Shown: positions 1 through 12,015 of the stretch, piece after piece
Layout of the letters: every line of letters begins with the position of its first letter
Numbering within the stretch: position 1 is the first letter of the stretch
Source: Ariolimax columbianus
Taxonomy: Eukaryota > Mollusca > Gastropoda > Stylommatophora > Arionidae
DNA: 64,000 bases
NCBI GenBank assembly: GCA_036924085.1
Contig: JAVGWX010000005.1
Span: 81,954,666-82,018,665, forward strand
Direction of reading: 5' to 3'
Position numbers and translations under genes: made by a program
The notes under the pieces: model-generated
The model's database searches: none
What the model saw: the letters and a program-made list of their open reading frames with translations, nothing else
Told to the model about the DNA's origin: nothing

Positions 1-302
1 GTAGCAACATGTAGTTTAGAGAACGGAATGCTTTGTGTCGTAGTTCACAGCTTGACTGCGATATTTGCACCTTTCGGTCCAACACATCCGACTTCAGCAA
101 TAATTTTTTGAGTACCGGGTTAGCATTCCCTCTTCAATCCCTTCTCCGTAGCCAGTCTGCCCTGCTGCAGCCCGTTATCCAGGATCACCGCGTGGAGGTT
201 TAGAAGGGTCTTAGCACTACTGGTTCGCTGGCCCTGACGCTAGCAGTGAGCTATGGGCCGCTGACCGCCGCAGCTCATGCGCTGCTGCACATGTTGATCC
301 CA
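1..302 (-). repeat. R-family SINE-like interspersed repeat, copy 1 (cut by window edge)
   Basis: This stretch is collinear with 55510-55799 for about 290 bases with scattered substitutions, so it is a dispersed repeat. Orientation is taken from the copy at 55476-55799, whose minus strand ends in GAA repeats; here that tail would lie beyond the window start. It contains the motif CACATCCGACTTCAGCA (about 83-99), which also occurs in the tRNA-derived SINEs and just upstream of the family N LINE ORF2. There is no reading frame of interest. I do not recognise the head as tRNA, 5S or 7SL, so calling it a SINE rests on length, tail and copy structure. Confidence 0.7.
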
Positions 303-1249
303 GAACAATCTAATTTAGAATATGATCTATATTTATCAACTATGTCAGAGTGAATAAAGATTTAGTTTGATAATTAACATTGAAGGACCTTTATAGTGAT
401 GTCTTCATCAACTCATTAGTGACAATAAATACAATATAAAACAATACTAGGACAAACGGTACCGGCAGGACAAAAATATCATAATCATCATTATATTGAT
501 CAGCTCCCTGTGAAGAATAGGTTTTAAACAAGTAAACGCCAAGTCGTCAAGTGTTCCCTTCCATAAAGCTAGTAAGGCTTCACTTTTCTAGAAGTTGGGC
601 AGACAATCCCACACCCAACCCTCCGTCGCCTTCTATAACAACATGTCTGATAGATTGTTACTAGGATTTCTCTCCTTTTGGACCCGGATAATTCTTCGGC
701 AGGAAAAATAAATAGTTATGTTGCTCTAAGAGAAATATAGGAACTCTGTAGAGGAAAGCAGATATTAAAAACAAAAACTGACTTAATTTGATTCCTTTGC
801 GAGGAATGTGCGCAAGTTCAATTTGGTAAAATATAAAAGAGCTTGATACAAAAATTGCCGTCTTGATTATCAGTTGTATAAGCTACGTGCTTTTTATGTC
901 TGTGTTTTAATCATCTTACAATCTGTGTTTTGTATATTAATTTAACTGACATTTAAAAGACGTCTTTCTCTCTAGTTAAGCGAAGTTTTTCTTTTGTAAA
1001 ATGAATGTAGATTACCACATACATGGTTATTAATGGCCTATATTCCAGCACTATTTCCCGTAGTCCAGTCAGCCGATGATATTCTAATCATGTCAAGGGC
1101 AGCAGAAAATGACCTCTCGGTCCTTTAACTTGAGTCTCCATAGTAGAGACTTTGAAAAGTACATGTGTACTTACATCTTGTAAGTGCTTACAATATACTT
1201 ATCACTGTTGCTCTCTAATATCGCGACTAATTTAAAGACCTAGTTTTTG
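303..1249. other. AT-rich stretch with no recognised feature
   Basis: No usable reading frame, RNA gene or repeat was recognised here. Confidence 0.5.
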
Positions 1250-2135
1250 CTTTGATTACAACTTGTAAAGCGTAGCTGATCCTCAGGCTACACATTTACA
1301 AGTTGAGTAGCTCCTCTGATGACAAATTCATTTACAAGTTCTACTGATTACAAATTTACAAGCCTAGTTATTACTCTGATTAGAAATTGTGACGCCTATC
1401 TGCTCCTTTGACTGCAAATTTACAAGTGGAATAGTTCCTCTGGTGGAACATTTACAAGCTAGTTGTTTCCCAGATCACAAATTTACAAGTTGTTCTTCCT
1501 ATGATTACAAATTTACAAGTCGTTCTTCCAATAATTTCTAATGTGCAAGTCTAGTTCTTCCTCTAATTACAAATTTACAAGACTAGTTCTTCCGCTGATT
1601 ACAAATTTACAAGACTAGTTCTTCCTCTAATTACAAATTTACAAGTCTAGTTCTTCCTCTAATTACAAATTTACAAGACTAGTTCTTCCTCTAATTACAA
1701 ATTTACAAGACTAGTTCTTCCTCTAATTACAAATTTACAAGTCTAGTTCTTCCTCTAATTACAAATTTACAAGACTAGTTCTTCCTCTAATTACAAATTT
1801 ACAAGTCTAGTTCTTCCTCTAATTACAAATTTACAAGTCTAGTTCTTCCTCTAATTACAAATTTACAAGTCTAGTTCTTCCTCTGATTACAAATTTACAA
1901 GTCTAGTTCTTCCTCTAATTACAAATTTACAAGACTAGTTCTTCCTCTGATTACAAATGCGCAAGTCTAGTTTTTCCTCTGATTACAAATTTACAAGTCT
2001 AGTTCCTCCTCTGATTACAAATTTACACATCTAGTTCTTCCTCTGATTACAAATTTACAAGTCTAGTTCTTCCTCTGATTAGAAATTCACTAACCTAGCT
2101 GTTCCTCTGATGACAGATTTATCTAGCCTAGCTGT
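1250..2135. repeat. 32-bp tandem repeat array
   Basis: The unit TCTAGTTCTTCCTCTAATTA followed by CAAATTTACAAG repeats every 32 bases. It is nearly perfect from about 1560 to 2040 and degrades at both edges, especially before 1500, the usual pattern of array growth from the centre. Units alternate between TCTAG and ACTAG variants. There are roughly 26 units including degenerate ones. Confidence 0.95.
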
Positions 2136-3057
2136 TCGTTTTCTTTCTCAGATTTCCAGCTGTTACGTCACTTGAGACAAACATTCTGTTTGGATATTAT
2201 TTTTTGAGCTGGTGAATTGATAAACTGCTCCAAATTTTAGGAGACAAAAATAGACAGGATTTCTACACAAGATGATTTCAGGGAAAATATGATACATGTC
2301 AGGTAGGATCAGGTTCACGCGCCGTGAGTCATATTGTGGATATGTGTCAGGCCCATGTATTCCCGAATAACGGCCCACTAGGGGTTATGGGATCAGCATA
2401 ACACACGCAGTCTTTACTTGCCAGACCCGCTCTGGAACACAATTTTTTTTAGGCTGGATCGACCATGGCGTCGTTTATTAAAAAAATTAGATTGTTTTCT
2501 AAGTTGAGGAACGAAGGCTCCATCGCTACATTAAACTTGGATCAATTTGTTTGTAGTTTAGTTTTATTGACAATGATTGTTACGCAAGAGAGGTAGCCAG
2601 CACATCGCTACCTTCTCGGGTCTCTTGTGTTGACCGCCCAGAAAAGGAAGTACGAGGACTTCTATGCGAGGCAGCTGATAGGCGATCAGCAGTGTTTGTG
2701 GACCTATGAAGATGTCAATCATCTGTTTAATTAATAAAAATCCCATTTCTTCCCGTCTCAGAACCTCCCGCTTCGACTTACTGACTGTTGGCACAGAATT
2801 GAGTGCCTCCATTTAGTGATGACGCTTGACGCTCTGGTTTACGCTATGTTCACGTCTTTCACTGTTTACACTGGATAATAAATTTGAACGTTTTGGTTGT
2901 GTGTATCTGAGATTAAATCAAGTTATCTTTATGTTTAGGCTGCTGGCAATGAATATTTATATTAAAACACCAGATTAGCTCTAGTTTGTATAAATATTGA
3001 TAACAAGTTTTACATAATTGCATGTACATACCACATGATAATAATACTCAGAGCTGA
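2136..3057. other. No recognised feature
   Basis: Only short, AT-rich, uninformative reading frames are present (for example 2163-2378 and 2564-2812 on the minus strand). Nothing resembles a known protein. Confidence 0.5.
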
Positions 3058-4292
3058 AATGATTCAAACATACGTCCTTTTTCCTGTCGTCTCTAAAGTG
3101 TTTCTGGATCATCTCTCACACGTGCCAAATAAGAGACTGCTATCATTTATATATTCCATTCCCCTCGACACCTTATTTTGAGGGTAGTAATGTCTTGATA
3201 GAATCGTTTCCCACGTTCGTCACCGACAGAACCAAAGTTATCAGGAAGGATCCACACGAGAGTGCAATAAGTGTCATTTCTAGGACATGTTGCACCCTTG
3301 TTTGTCGTCAGGCTGAATCAGAGTTTCTACAATCTCTTGGTAATTGACAGGCTTATTGTTTCCTAGAAAGTTCGTGGCCACTTGCTGGAAAACATTGCAA
3401 GCTAACTTTTCATCCCTTGAAATTGGAAGAGCTAACGTATTTGTGGACCAACAAATACATCTGCCTTGATTTTAGCTTACTAATTCTTGGAAATTAGCTA
3501 CGAAGGTATGACAATGTTGCCCTAATTCGACCCATGGGGTCCAAGTTTGACAATTTTGCCCTAATTCGACCCATGGGGTCCAAGTTTGACAATTTTGCCC
3601 TAATTCGACCCATGGGATCCATGTTTGACAATTTTGCCCTAATTCGACCCATGGGGTCCAATTTTGATGTTGAGAGGAGGCAACAAGATCTTGTGAGATT
3701 ATGTAAGTGGTTCTTTAAGTACATTGTTGTTTTACCTGTTCAATTGATTGTTGTTGGGGCCAATAATCTTTCTTGTAGTGGGAAGTTCTGGCGAGGCTGT
3801 CAGAGGAAACAGCAAAGCTTAGTATAACTCTGCTATATCCCAATCAAGATGGCATTGACCTTTAAGTCAGCACAAATATGTCAATTATAATTGTCACGGT
3901 GGATGTTGTGTAACAGTTGTTTCATGTTGTACGTTTTTTTTTCGTGTGGACTGCATGCCAACTTCGAACAGACGGTAACCCGTCGTCATTGTGGACCAGC
4001 TCAGCTATTAATTTGAACTTGGACGAATCGATGAACAGCCTCCAATTGGCATATGTGCAGTTAATGTGTAATGATGTCATCAGGCCCACTAAATCAACGT
4101 AAGCAAATGAGATTATCTGTCATTTTGAAATATGGAAGAAGATCTTTTGCCGAGCACGAAACTCAGCAACATTAACATTCTCGTCTAGAAGATTCCATTA
4201 CTGCAGTCTGGATCCCAGCAGCTCTGCTTTATTTTGTTAGCAATGCCAGATCTCTCACTGGATCATTCAGTTCACTCTCGATAATTGTGTGG
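3058..4292 (-). pseudogene. Decayed member of a conserved uncharacterised multicopy protein family
   Basis: Read on the minus strand from about 4290 down to 3058, short blocks in shifting frames follow one order: ELNDPVRDLALL, a block like LGSRLQEWNLLDENVN, NWRLFIDSSKFKL with LPSVRSWHAVHTK, YNMKQLLHNIHRDNYN with ICADLKV, SYTKLCCFL, LLPPLNIKIG, DVFVGPQIR, DEKLACNVFQQVATNFLGNN, and DNFGSVGDERGKRFYQDITT. From memory this is the collinear signature of a large family of uncharacterised proteins, highly multicopy in arthropods and other invertebrates and probably linked to mobile elements. There are at least four frameshifts and several stops (for example after CNMS, and within NYN*HICADLKV), so it cannot make a protein. 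A 39-bp tandem expansion (3510-3665) interrupts it right after the LLPPLNIKIG block. Family identity is fairly secure; its function is unknown to me. Confidence 0.75.
3510..3665. repeat. Four 39-bp tandem units inside the pseudogene
   Basis: Four consecutive 39-base units (3510-3548, 3549-3587, 3588-3626, 3627-3665) carry GACAATTTTGCCC and CCCATGGGGTCC with one to three differences each. Because 39 is a multiple of three, both strands stay open: the plus frame reads repeats of MGSKFDNFALIRP and the minus frame repeats of DPMGRIRAKLSNL. The array begins where the host pseudogene should continue past its LPPLNIKIG block, so it looks like slippage expansion of a piece of the pseudogene. Confidence 0.9.
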
Positions 4293-5340
4293 TTTGTGCA
4301 GACTTGACTCTTCAACAGAAATGAGATGAGGATCTGTTGATGTAGATACTTTCACATGTGACGGATGTCTACTGACGTTATGATTTTCTTCGTCATCCAG
4401 AGTAAACGATTTTCTTGGGTACGGAGCAGGAAGTATTCACCAGTAAAACACTAGCCACACAGTAGAAGGAATATTTGGAAAGGTCACATGCTGCTTTTTA
4501 CTTTTATAAATATTATGTCCAATTAGAAGAGTCATTTAAAATTAACAATTATTAAGATGATTTGTCAGATCATCCCACACTATTGGAACTGCAAAAAGCA
4601 TATATTGTCGTTTTAGATTCAACCAGCACCAAATATTTGTTGTATAGGATTGACAAATAAATGTGTGGCGGACCAATGTCGATGCTGGTCACCGGTCTAC
4701 ACATTTTGCACAAATAATCGGTTTTGTTCACACCTTCACTGAGCATGTTGAACGACACATCTGCACGCACATAATACACATCACTAATACACATCCCTAA
4801 TGATGACAGGGAGATATGCTTATAATGACTGAAACATATGCCGTCATTCAATTGGAGCTCCAAGATATCCATCTCGTGCAAAATAACGGGCACGGGCTAT
4901 AGAAAATAGATGGACTGAGTCAATTGCGACGGGAAGATGAAGCCTTGAGCATCAATCGCAAACATTGCTTGAACGCCTGGTGACGGTCACCCCATTAATT
5001 TGTTGACTGCTATCAAAATATGTTTGTTCTACATCAAAACACAACGCATTCCATTCTCCGGACAACTTCTGCTACTTGCAAAGCCCTTTTCGAAACTTTG
5101 TAGCAGGAGATTAAGAACATACAAAGAAAAAGAATTGAAAACTGAACCTAGATTGCACTACTCTTCAGACGCTCGTAGAATATGAAACTTAATACTTGAA
5201 ATTACACAGTAGGGACACTGTAACGTTCCAAGCATGGTTTAAACGGCCACTAAAAAGAGTTCTGTATTGAGCTAGAAACCTCAGAATGTCAAATCCTTTA
5301 ATTGAAACTGTCACAGGCAATTTGGGGATTTATTTTTCCT
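4293..5340. other. No recognised feature
   Basis: A 107-codon minus-strand frame (4570-4893) is present, but I recognise nothing in it and it has no supporting context. Another short frame at 5000-5185 is equally uninformative. Confidence 0.45.
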
Positions 5341-5399
5341 TGTTAATGGACCAACTGTAGTAGTCGTTCTGTGCAAAATATCGGTAAATAATAAATGCT

Positions 5400-6030
5400 T
5401 CCTGTCAGCATGTCAACTGCACTTTGGCTAACTAGACGTAATTACATGAAGAGGGCCAGGTCACTGAGGTTGTACAGCTTCGTCTTGAGTAGATGTGACA
5501 GCACAGAACAGCACGAGGCTCGTTCGGATTGACAATCAGATCTAATATAGTACGCTAGTTTGTTAGACCACAACAGGATATCAGTGACCGATTTATGTCT
5601 CTAACTCTCACTGGGACAAGAGGGAAGTGCTGCTCTGATTAGTGCCTTTGCCATATCAACCATAAGGATATCAAGGATGTTCTACACAGAGCTACACTCT
5701 GTCATCTTAACAGTTTCAAAGTTGGAGAGGCTAATTCTACTTGGTAAATTTAATGCAGGAGTAGAAACCCGACCAGCAGTTTCACAAATGAGTACTTGGT
5801 GTAGATGCCACAGGCAAGTGTAATAACAATGGGCTTCTACTGATGAGCTTTTGTACCACTCATAATGCTATGCCGGTCCACTCGCAACAAATCGTGATGG
5901 CTGTATGCTAGCTCTAAGCAGTGACATCTCATTGACAATGTCATCACAAGAAGGAAAGACTAAGTGAATTAGGCTACATGTGGTGACGGGTGCTGAACAG
6001 ACCAAATGCTCATCGTGTAAAAGATTTAAT
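5400..6030 (+). pseudogene. Family Z LINE, AP-endonuclease fragment (unit 1)
   Basis: Broken plus-strand frames spell an APE-type endonuclease of a non-LTR retrotransposon in the right order: HEEGQVTEV, a segment near IRSNIVR*FV with DISDRFMSLTL, FYTELHSVILTVSKLERLI, LLGKFNAGV, GVDATGKCNNNGLLLMSFC, and a final part reading VITRRKD..CGDGC*TDQMLIV, which corresponds to the family end with TDHRLV. The usual GDFN motif here reads GKFN, so a catalytic aspartate is lost. Multiple stops and frameshifts make it non-functional. The RT that should follow is missing and replaced by the 24-bp array. Confidence 0.75.
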
Positions 6031-6179
6031 AAAACATGTTTAGGTAATGCTCGGTTACGCAATAAGAAATGAACTAAACGAAACCCATTTTACAGCCATA
6101 AGACCTTCGTCACGGACAAACAACACACACAAACACGTAAGAACAAAAATAAACAAAGACAAAGATAATTTTCTCCTCT

Positions 6180-8150
6180 ATGCCCAACCAAACTTTCACA
6201 TCCATGCCAAAGCAAAATTCCCTATCCATGACCAACCAAACTTCCTCATTCATATCCAACCAAAATTCCCCATCCATGCCCAACCAAACTTCCTCATCCA
6301 TATCCAACCAAAATTCCCCATCCATGCCCAACCAAACTTCCTCATCCATATCCAACCAAAATTCCCCATCCATGCCCAACCAAACTTCCTCATCCATATC
6401 CAACCAAAATTCCCCATCCATGCCCAACCAAACTTCCTCATCCATATCCAACCAAAGTTCCCCATCCATGCCCAACCAAACTTCCTCATCCATATCCAAC
6501 CAAAATTCCCCATCCATGCCCAACCAAACTTCCTCATCCATGCCCAACCAAACTTCCTCATATATATCCAACCGAAGTTCCCCATCCATGCTCAACCAAA
6601 CTTCCCCATCCATGCCCAACCGAAATTCCCCATCCATGCTCAACCAAACTTCCCCATCCATGCCCAACCAAACTTCCCCATCCATGCTCAACCAAACTTT
6701 CTCATCCATATCCAACTAAAATTCTCCATCCATGCCCAACTAAACTTCTCCATCTATGCCCAACCAAACTTCTCCATCCATGCCCAACCAAACTTCCCCA
6801 TCCATGCCCAAACAAACTTCCCCATCCATGCCCAACCAAACTTCCCCATCCATGCCCAATTAAACTTCCTCATATATATCCAACCGAAATTCCCCATCCA
6901 TGCCAAACCAAACTTCCTCATATATATCCGACCGAAATTCCCCATCCATGCCCAACCAAACTTCCTCATATATATCCAACCAAACTTCCCCACCCATGCC
7001 CAACCAAACTTCCTCATATATATCCAACCAAATTTCCCCATCTATGCCCAACCAAACTTCCTCATATATATCCAACCGAAATTCCCCATCCATGCCCAAC
7101 GAAACTTCCTCATATATATCCAACCAAACTTCCCCATCCATGCCCAACCAAACTTCCTCATATATATCCAACCAAAATTCCTCATCCATGCCCAACCAAA
7201 CTTCCCCATCCATGCCCAACCAAAGTTCCCCATCCATGCCCAACCAAACTTCCTCATATATATCCAACCAAACTTCCCCATCCATGCCTAACCAAACTTC
7301 CTCATATATATCCAACCAAAATTCCCCATCCATGCCCAACCAAACTTCCTCATATATATCCAACCGAAATTCCCCATCCATGCCCAACCAAACTTCTCCA
7401 TCCATGCCCAACCAAAATTCCCCATCCATGCCCAACTAAACTTCCTCATATATATCAAACCGAAATTCCCCATCCATGCCCAACCAAACTTCCTCATATA
7501 TATCCAACCAAACTTCCCCATCCATGCCCAACCAAACTTCCTCATATATATCCAACCGAAATTCCCCATCCATGCCCAACCAAACTTCCCCTTCCATGCC
7601 CAACCAAAGTTCCCCATCCATGCCCAACCAAACTTCCTCATATATATCCAACCAAACTTCCCCATCCATACCCAACCAAACTTCCTCATATATATCCAAC
7701 CAAACTTCCCCATCCATGCCCAACCAAACTTCCTCATATATATCCAACCGAAATTCCCTATCCATGCCCAACCAAAATTCCTCATATATATCCAACCGAA
7801 ATTCCCCATCCATGCTCAACCAAACTTCCTCATATATATCCAACCAAACTTCCCCATCCATGCCTAACCAAACTTCCTCATATATATCCAACCAAACTTC
7901 CCCATCCATGCCCAACCAAACTTCCTCATATATATCCAACCGAAATTCCCCATCCATGCCCAACCAAACTTCTCCATCCATGCCCAACCAAAATTCCCCA
8001 TCCATGCCCAACTAAACTTCCTCATATATATCCAACCGAAATTCCCCATCCATGCCCAACCAAATTTCTCCATCCATGCCCAACCAAACTTCTCCATCCA
8101 TGTCCAACCAAACTTCTCCTTCTATATCCAACCAAACTTTCCCAAAACGT
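6180..8150. repeat. 24-bp minisatellite array (unit 1)
   Basis: The base unit is ATGCCCAACCAAACTTCC plus a CCATCC-type end, 24 bases. In much of the array units alternate with an ATATATCC variant to give a 48-bp dimer. A 576-bp higher-order step is visible, because blocks at 6900 and 7476 repeat in the same variant order. Since 24 is divisible by three, several frames on both strands stay open for hundreds of codons (plus: QPNFPIHA or MPNQTSPS repeats; minus: WLGMDGEF repeats). I treat these as by-products of the period, not genes. Confidence 0.97.
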
Positions 8151-8354
8151 CCCATCTGCTGATTACATCTCCCCCATTATCTTTATTTCGTGCGGCAAGG
8201 GAATCTTTTACGTTAACGTTTAAAACGCAGTCTTGAGAAGCTGTCTCCATTTCAAAATCCCTTTTGTTATTTTCTGCGATCTTAATGAAGCAGGGACACT
8301 CTATGGTTGACATGTTAAGTTAGTTACTCAACTATCTTTGTCTGTTTCCATAGT
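8151..8354. other. Spacer between array and RT fragment
   Basis: A short minus-strand frame (8122-8313) runs into the array; I do not recognise it. The same sequence recurs at 11812-12015 in unit 2. Confidence 0.4.
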
Positions 8355-8785
8355 ATGCTTCGGATCAGTTGGCATGACAATATATCCAACTCTGAAGTCT
8401 TCAACAATACAAGGCTCAGAGCCAAGATCAGATGAACAACATTTTATCGCTAGACCGATCATGGCCTCTCTATGAAGCTATTGTACGGTGAGCTCAACAC
8501 AGAAGAGCGCTCATCGAATAAACAGAAGACACTGCACACACACTCATTGACAGTGTCTTTGAATAACTTCATCATTGATGTCTGCTCCTGCGAGAAGCTT
8601 GCTCCCGACCTGTTAGAATTGTGGTCGCCATCACACAACGTGCTCGCATTGGAAATCACAAAAAATAATCGCAGCACACATTAAGAAAAGAGTGCTGGCT
8701 GAAAGAAACAATGCAAGACAAAAAAACTACAGACGCCATCCACGTGTGCTCCTCGTGCGATAAACTTGTTTACCCGAAGACATAA
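8355..8785 (+). pseudogene. Family Z LINE, RT C-terminal and zinc-finger fragment (unit 1)
   Basis: The plus strand reads MLRISWHDNISNSEVF, then MKLLYGELNTEERS, a lysine-rich part, LNNFIIDVCSCEKLAPD, and after frame changes HVCSSCDKL. This is the order found after the RT of zinc-finger LINEs: an LRI-W-D block, LLYGEL, a basic stretch, an ID-x-WE block and a terminal C-x2-C finger. Compare the better copy at 30564-31340 (FHIRWQDRVTDIEVL, LLYGELREG, IDIDIWECL, CPICSRCF). Several stops and frameshifts are present. It lies in the same orientation as the endonuclease fragment at 5400-6030, so both are likely parts of one ancient insertion. Confidence 0.72.
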
Positions 8786-8892
8786 TTATACAGTAATACT
8801 TGAGGCCTTCGCCATCTTGCTTGTAATAGACCTTGTTAATGGACCAACTGTAGTAGTCGTTCTGTGCAAAATATCGGTAAATAATAAATGCT

Positions 8893-9523
8893 TCCTGTCA
8901 GCATGTCAACTGCACTTTGGCTAACTAGACGTAATTACATGAAGAGGGCCAGGTCACTGAGGTTGTACAGCTTCGTCTTGAGTAGATGTGACAGCACAGA
9001 ACAGCACGAGGCTCGTTCGGATTGACAATCAGATCTAATATAGTACGCTAGTTTGTTAGACCACAACAGGATATCAGTGACCGATTTATGTCTCTAACTC
9101 TCACTGGGACAAGAGGGAAGTGCTGCTCTGATTAGTGCCTTTGCCATATCAACCATAAGGATATCAAGGATGTTCTACACAGAGCTACACTCTGTCATCT
9201 TAACAGTTTCAAAGTTGGAGAGGCTAATTCTACTTGGTAAATTTAATGCAGGAGTAGAAACCCGACCAGCAGTTTCACAAATGAGTACTTGGTGTAGATG
9301 CCACAGGCAAGTGTAATAACAATGGGCTTCTACTGATGAGCTTTTGTACCACTCATAATGCTATGCCGGTCCACTCGCAACAAATCGTGATGGCTGTATG
9401 CTAGCTCTAAGCAGTGACATCTCATTGACAATGTCATCACAAGAAGGAAAGACTAAGTGAATTAGGCTACATGTGGTGACGGGTGCTGAACAGACCAAAT
9501 GCTCATCGTGTAAAAGATTTAAT
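8893..9523 (+). pseudogene. Family Z LINE, AP-endonuclease fragment (unit 2)
   Basis: This is the duplicate of the fragment at 5400-6030, offset by 3493 bases. It shows the same broken blocks (FYTELHSVIL, LLGKFNAG, GKCNNNGLLL) and the same stops, so the decay predates the duplication. Confidence 0.75.
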
Positions 9524-9674
9524 AAAACATGTTTAGGTAATGCTCGGTTACGCAATAAGAAATGAACTAAACGAAACCCATTTTACAGCCATAAGACCTT
9601 CGTCACGGACAAACAACACACACAAACACGTAAGAACAAAAATAAACAAAGACAAAGATAATTTTCTCCTCTAT

Positions 9675-11810
9675 GCCCAACCAAACTTTCACATCCATGC
9701 CAAAGCAAAATTCCCTATCCATGACCAACCTATCTTTCCCTTCCATCAACAACCAAACTTAGCCATCCATGTCCAACAAAAATTCCCCATCCATGCCCAG
9801 CCAAACTTCTACATCCATGCTCAATCAAACTTATCCATCCATGCCTAACTAAATTTCCTCATATATATCCAACCAAAATTCCCCATCCATGCCCAACCAA
9901 ACTTCCTCATTCATATCCAACCAAAATTCCCCATCCATGCCCAACCAAACTTCCTCATCCATATCCAACCAAAATTCCCCATCCATGCCCAACCAAACTT
10001 CCTCATCCATATCCAACCAAAATTCCCCATCCATGCCCAACCAAACTTCCTCATCCATATCCAACCAAAATTCCCCATCCATGCCCAACCAAACTTCCTC
10101 ATCCATATCCAACCAAAGTTCCCCATCCATGCCCAACCAAACTTCCTCATCCATATCCAACCAAAATTCCCCATCCATGCCCAACCAAACTTCCTCATCC
10201 ATGCCCAACCAAACTTCCTCATATATATCCAACCGAAGTTCCCCATCCATGCTCAACCAAACTTCCCCATCCATGCCCAACCGAAATTCCCCATCCATGC
10301 TCAACCAAACTTCCCCATCCATGCCCAACCAAACTTCCCCATCCATGCTCAACCAAACTTTCTCATCCATATCCAACTAAAATTCTCCATCCATGCCCAA
10401 CTAAACTTCTCCATCTATGCCCAACCAAACTTCTCCATCCATGCCCAACCAAACTTCCCCATCCATGCCCAAACAAACTTCCCCATCCATGCCCAACCAA
10501 ACTTCCCCATCCATGCCCAATTAAACTTCCTCATATATATCCAACCGAAATTCCCCATCCATGCCAAACCAAACTTCCTCATATATATCCGACCGAAATT
10601 CCCCATCCATGCCCAACCAAACTTCCTCATATATATCCAACCAAACTTCCCCACCCATGCCCAACCAAACTTCCTCATATATATCCAACCAAATTTCCCC
10701 ATCTATGCCCAACCAAACTTCCTCATATATATCCAACCGAAATTCCCCATCCATGCCCAACGAAACTTCCTCATATATATCCAACCAAACTTCCCCATCC
10801 ATGCCCAACCAAACTTCCTCATATATATCCAACCAAAATTCCTCATCCATGCCCAACCAAACTTCCCCATCCATGCCCAACCAAAGTTCCCCATCCATGC
10901 CCAACCAAACTTCCTCATATATATCCAACCAAACTTCCCCATCCATGCCTAACCAAACTTCCTCATATATATCCAACCAAAATTCCCCATCCATGCCCAA
11001 CCAAACTTCCTCATATATATCCAACCGAAATTCCCCATCCATGCCCAACCAAACTTCTCCATCCATGCCCAACCAAAATTCCCCATCCATGCCCAACTAA
11101 ACTTCCTCATATATATCAAACCGAAATTCCCCATCCATGCCCAACCAAACTTCCTCATATATATCCAACCAAACTTCCCCATCCATGCCCAACCAAACTT
11201 CCTCATATATATCCAACCGAAATTCCCCATCCATGCCCAACCAAACTTCCCCTTCCATGCCCAACCAAAGTTCCCCATCCATGCCCAACCAAACTTCCTC
11301 ATATATATCCAACCAAACTTCCCCATCCATACCCAACCAAACTTCCTCATATATATCCAACCAAACTTCCCCATCCATGCCCAACCAAACTTCCTCATAT
11401 ATATCCAACCGAAATTCCCTATCCATGCCCAACCAAAATTCCTCATATATATCCAACCGAAATTCCCCATCCATGCTCAACCAAACTTCCTCATATATAT
11501 CCAACCAAACTTCCCCATCCATGCCTAACCAAACTTCCTCATATATATCCAACCAAACTTCCCCATCCATGCCCAACCAAACTTCCTCATATATATCCAA
11601 CCGAAATTCCCCATCCATGCCCAACCAAACTTCTCCATCCATGCCCAACCAAAATTCCCCATCCATGCCCAACTAAACTTCCTCATATATATCCAACCGA
11701 AATTCCCCATCCATGCCCAACCAAATTTCTCCATCCATGCCCAACCAAACTTCTCCATCCATGTCCAACCAAACTTCTCCTTCTATATCTAACCAAACTT
11801 TCCCAAAACG
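9675..11810. repeat. 24-bp minisatellite array (unit 2)
   Basis: Same array as at 6180-8150, with the same order of variant units. It also contains seven extra periods near its left edge (9732-9899) that use rarer variants such as CATGTCCAACAAAAATTCC. The retained rare variants at the edge suggest unit 2 is closer to the ancestral left border. Confidence 0.97.
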
Positions 11811-12015
11811 TCCCATCTGCTGATTACATCTCCCCCATTATCTTTATTTCGTGCGGCAAGGGAATCTTTTACGTTAACGTTTAAAACGCAGTCTTGAGAA
11901 GCTGTCTCCATTTCAAAATCCCTTTTGTTATTTTCTGCGATCTTAATGAAGCAGGGACACTCTATGGTTGACATGTTAAGTTAGTTACTCAACTATCTTT
12001 GTCTGTTTCCATAGT

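Larger units (their letters stand above)
5341..8833. repeat. Large tandem duplication, unit 1
   Basis: Positions 5341-8833 are repeated immediately as 8834-12494. Both copies start TGTTAATGGACCAACTG and end CTTGTAATAGACC. The copies appear almost identical by eye, including the edges of the 24-bp array and the flanking LINE debris. One visible difference is C versus T at 8139/11791. Unit 1 lacks 168 bases that unit 2 has near 9732-9899. The unit contains an endonuclease fragment, a 24-bp minisatellite and an RT C-terminal fragment. Confidence 0.95.

Noticed and set aside
1250..2135. CRISPR-like direct repeat array
   Set aside because: Units are contiguous with no unique spacers, and the DNA is eukaryotic; it is a simple tandem repeat.
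6047..7291. A 414-codon plus-strand frame of PNFPIHAQ repeats, and several 170-200 codon frames on the other strand
   Set aside because: They arise because the 24-bp period is divisible by three. Start and stop positions fall at random array variants, and the same region is open in other frames and on both strands.
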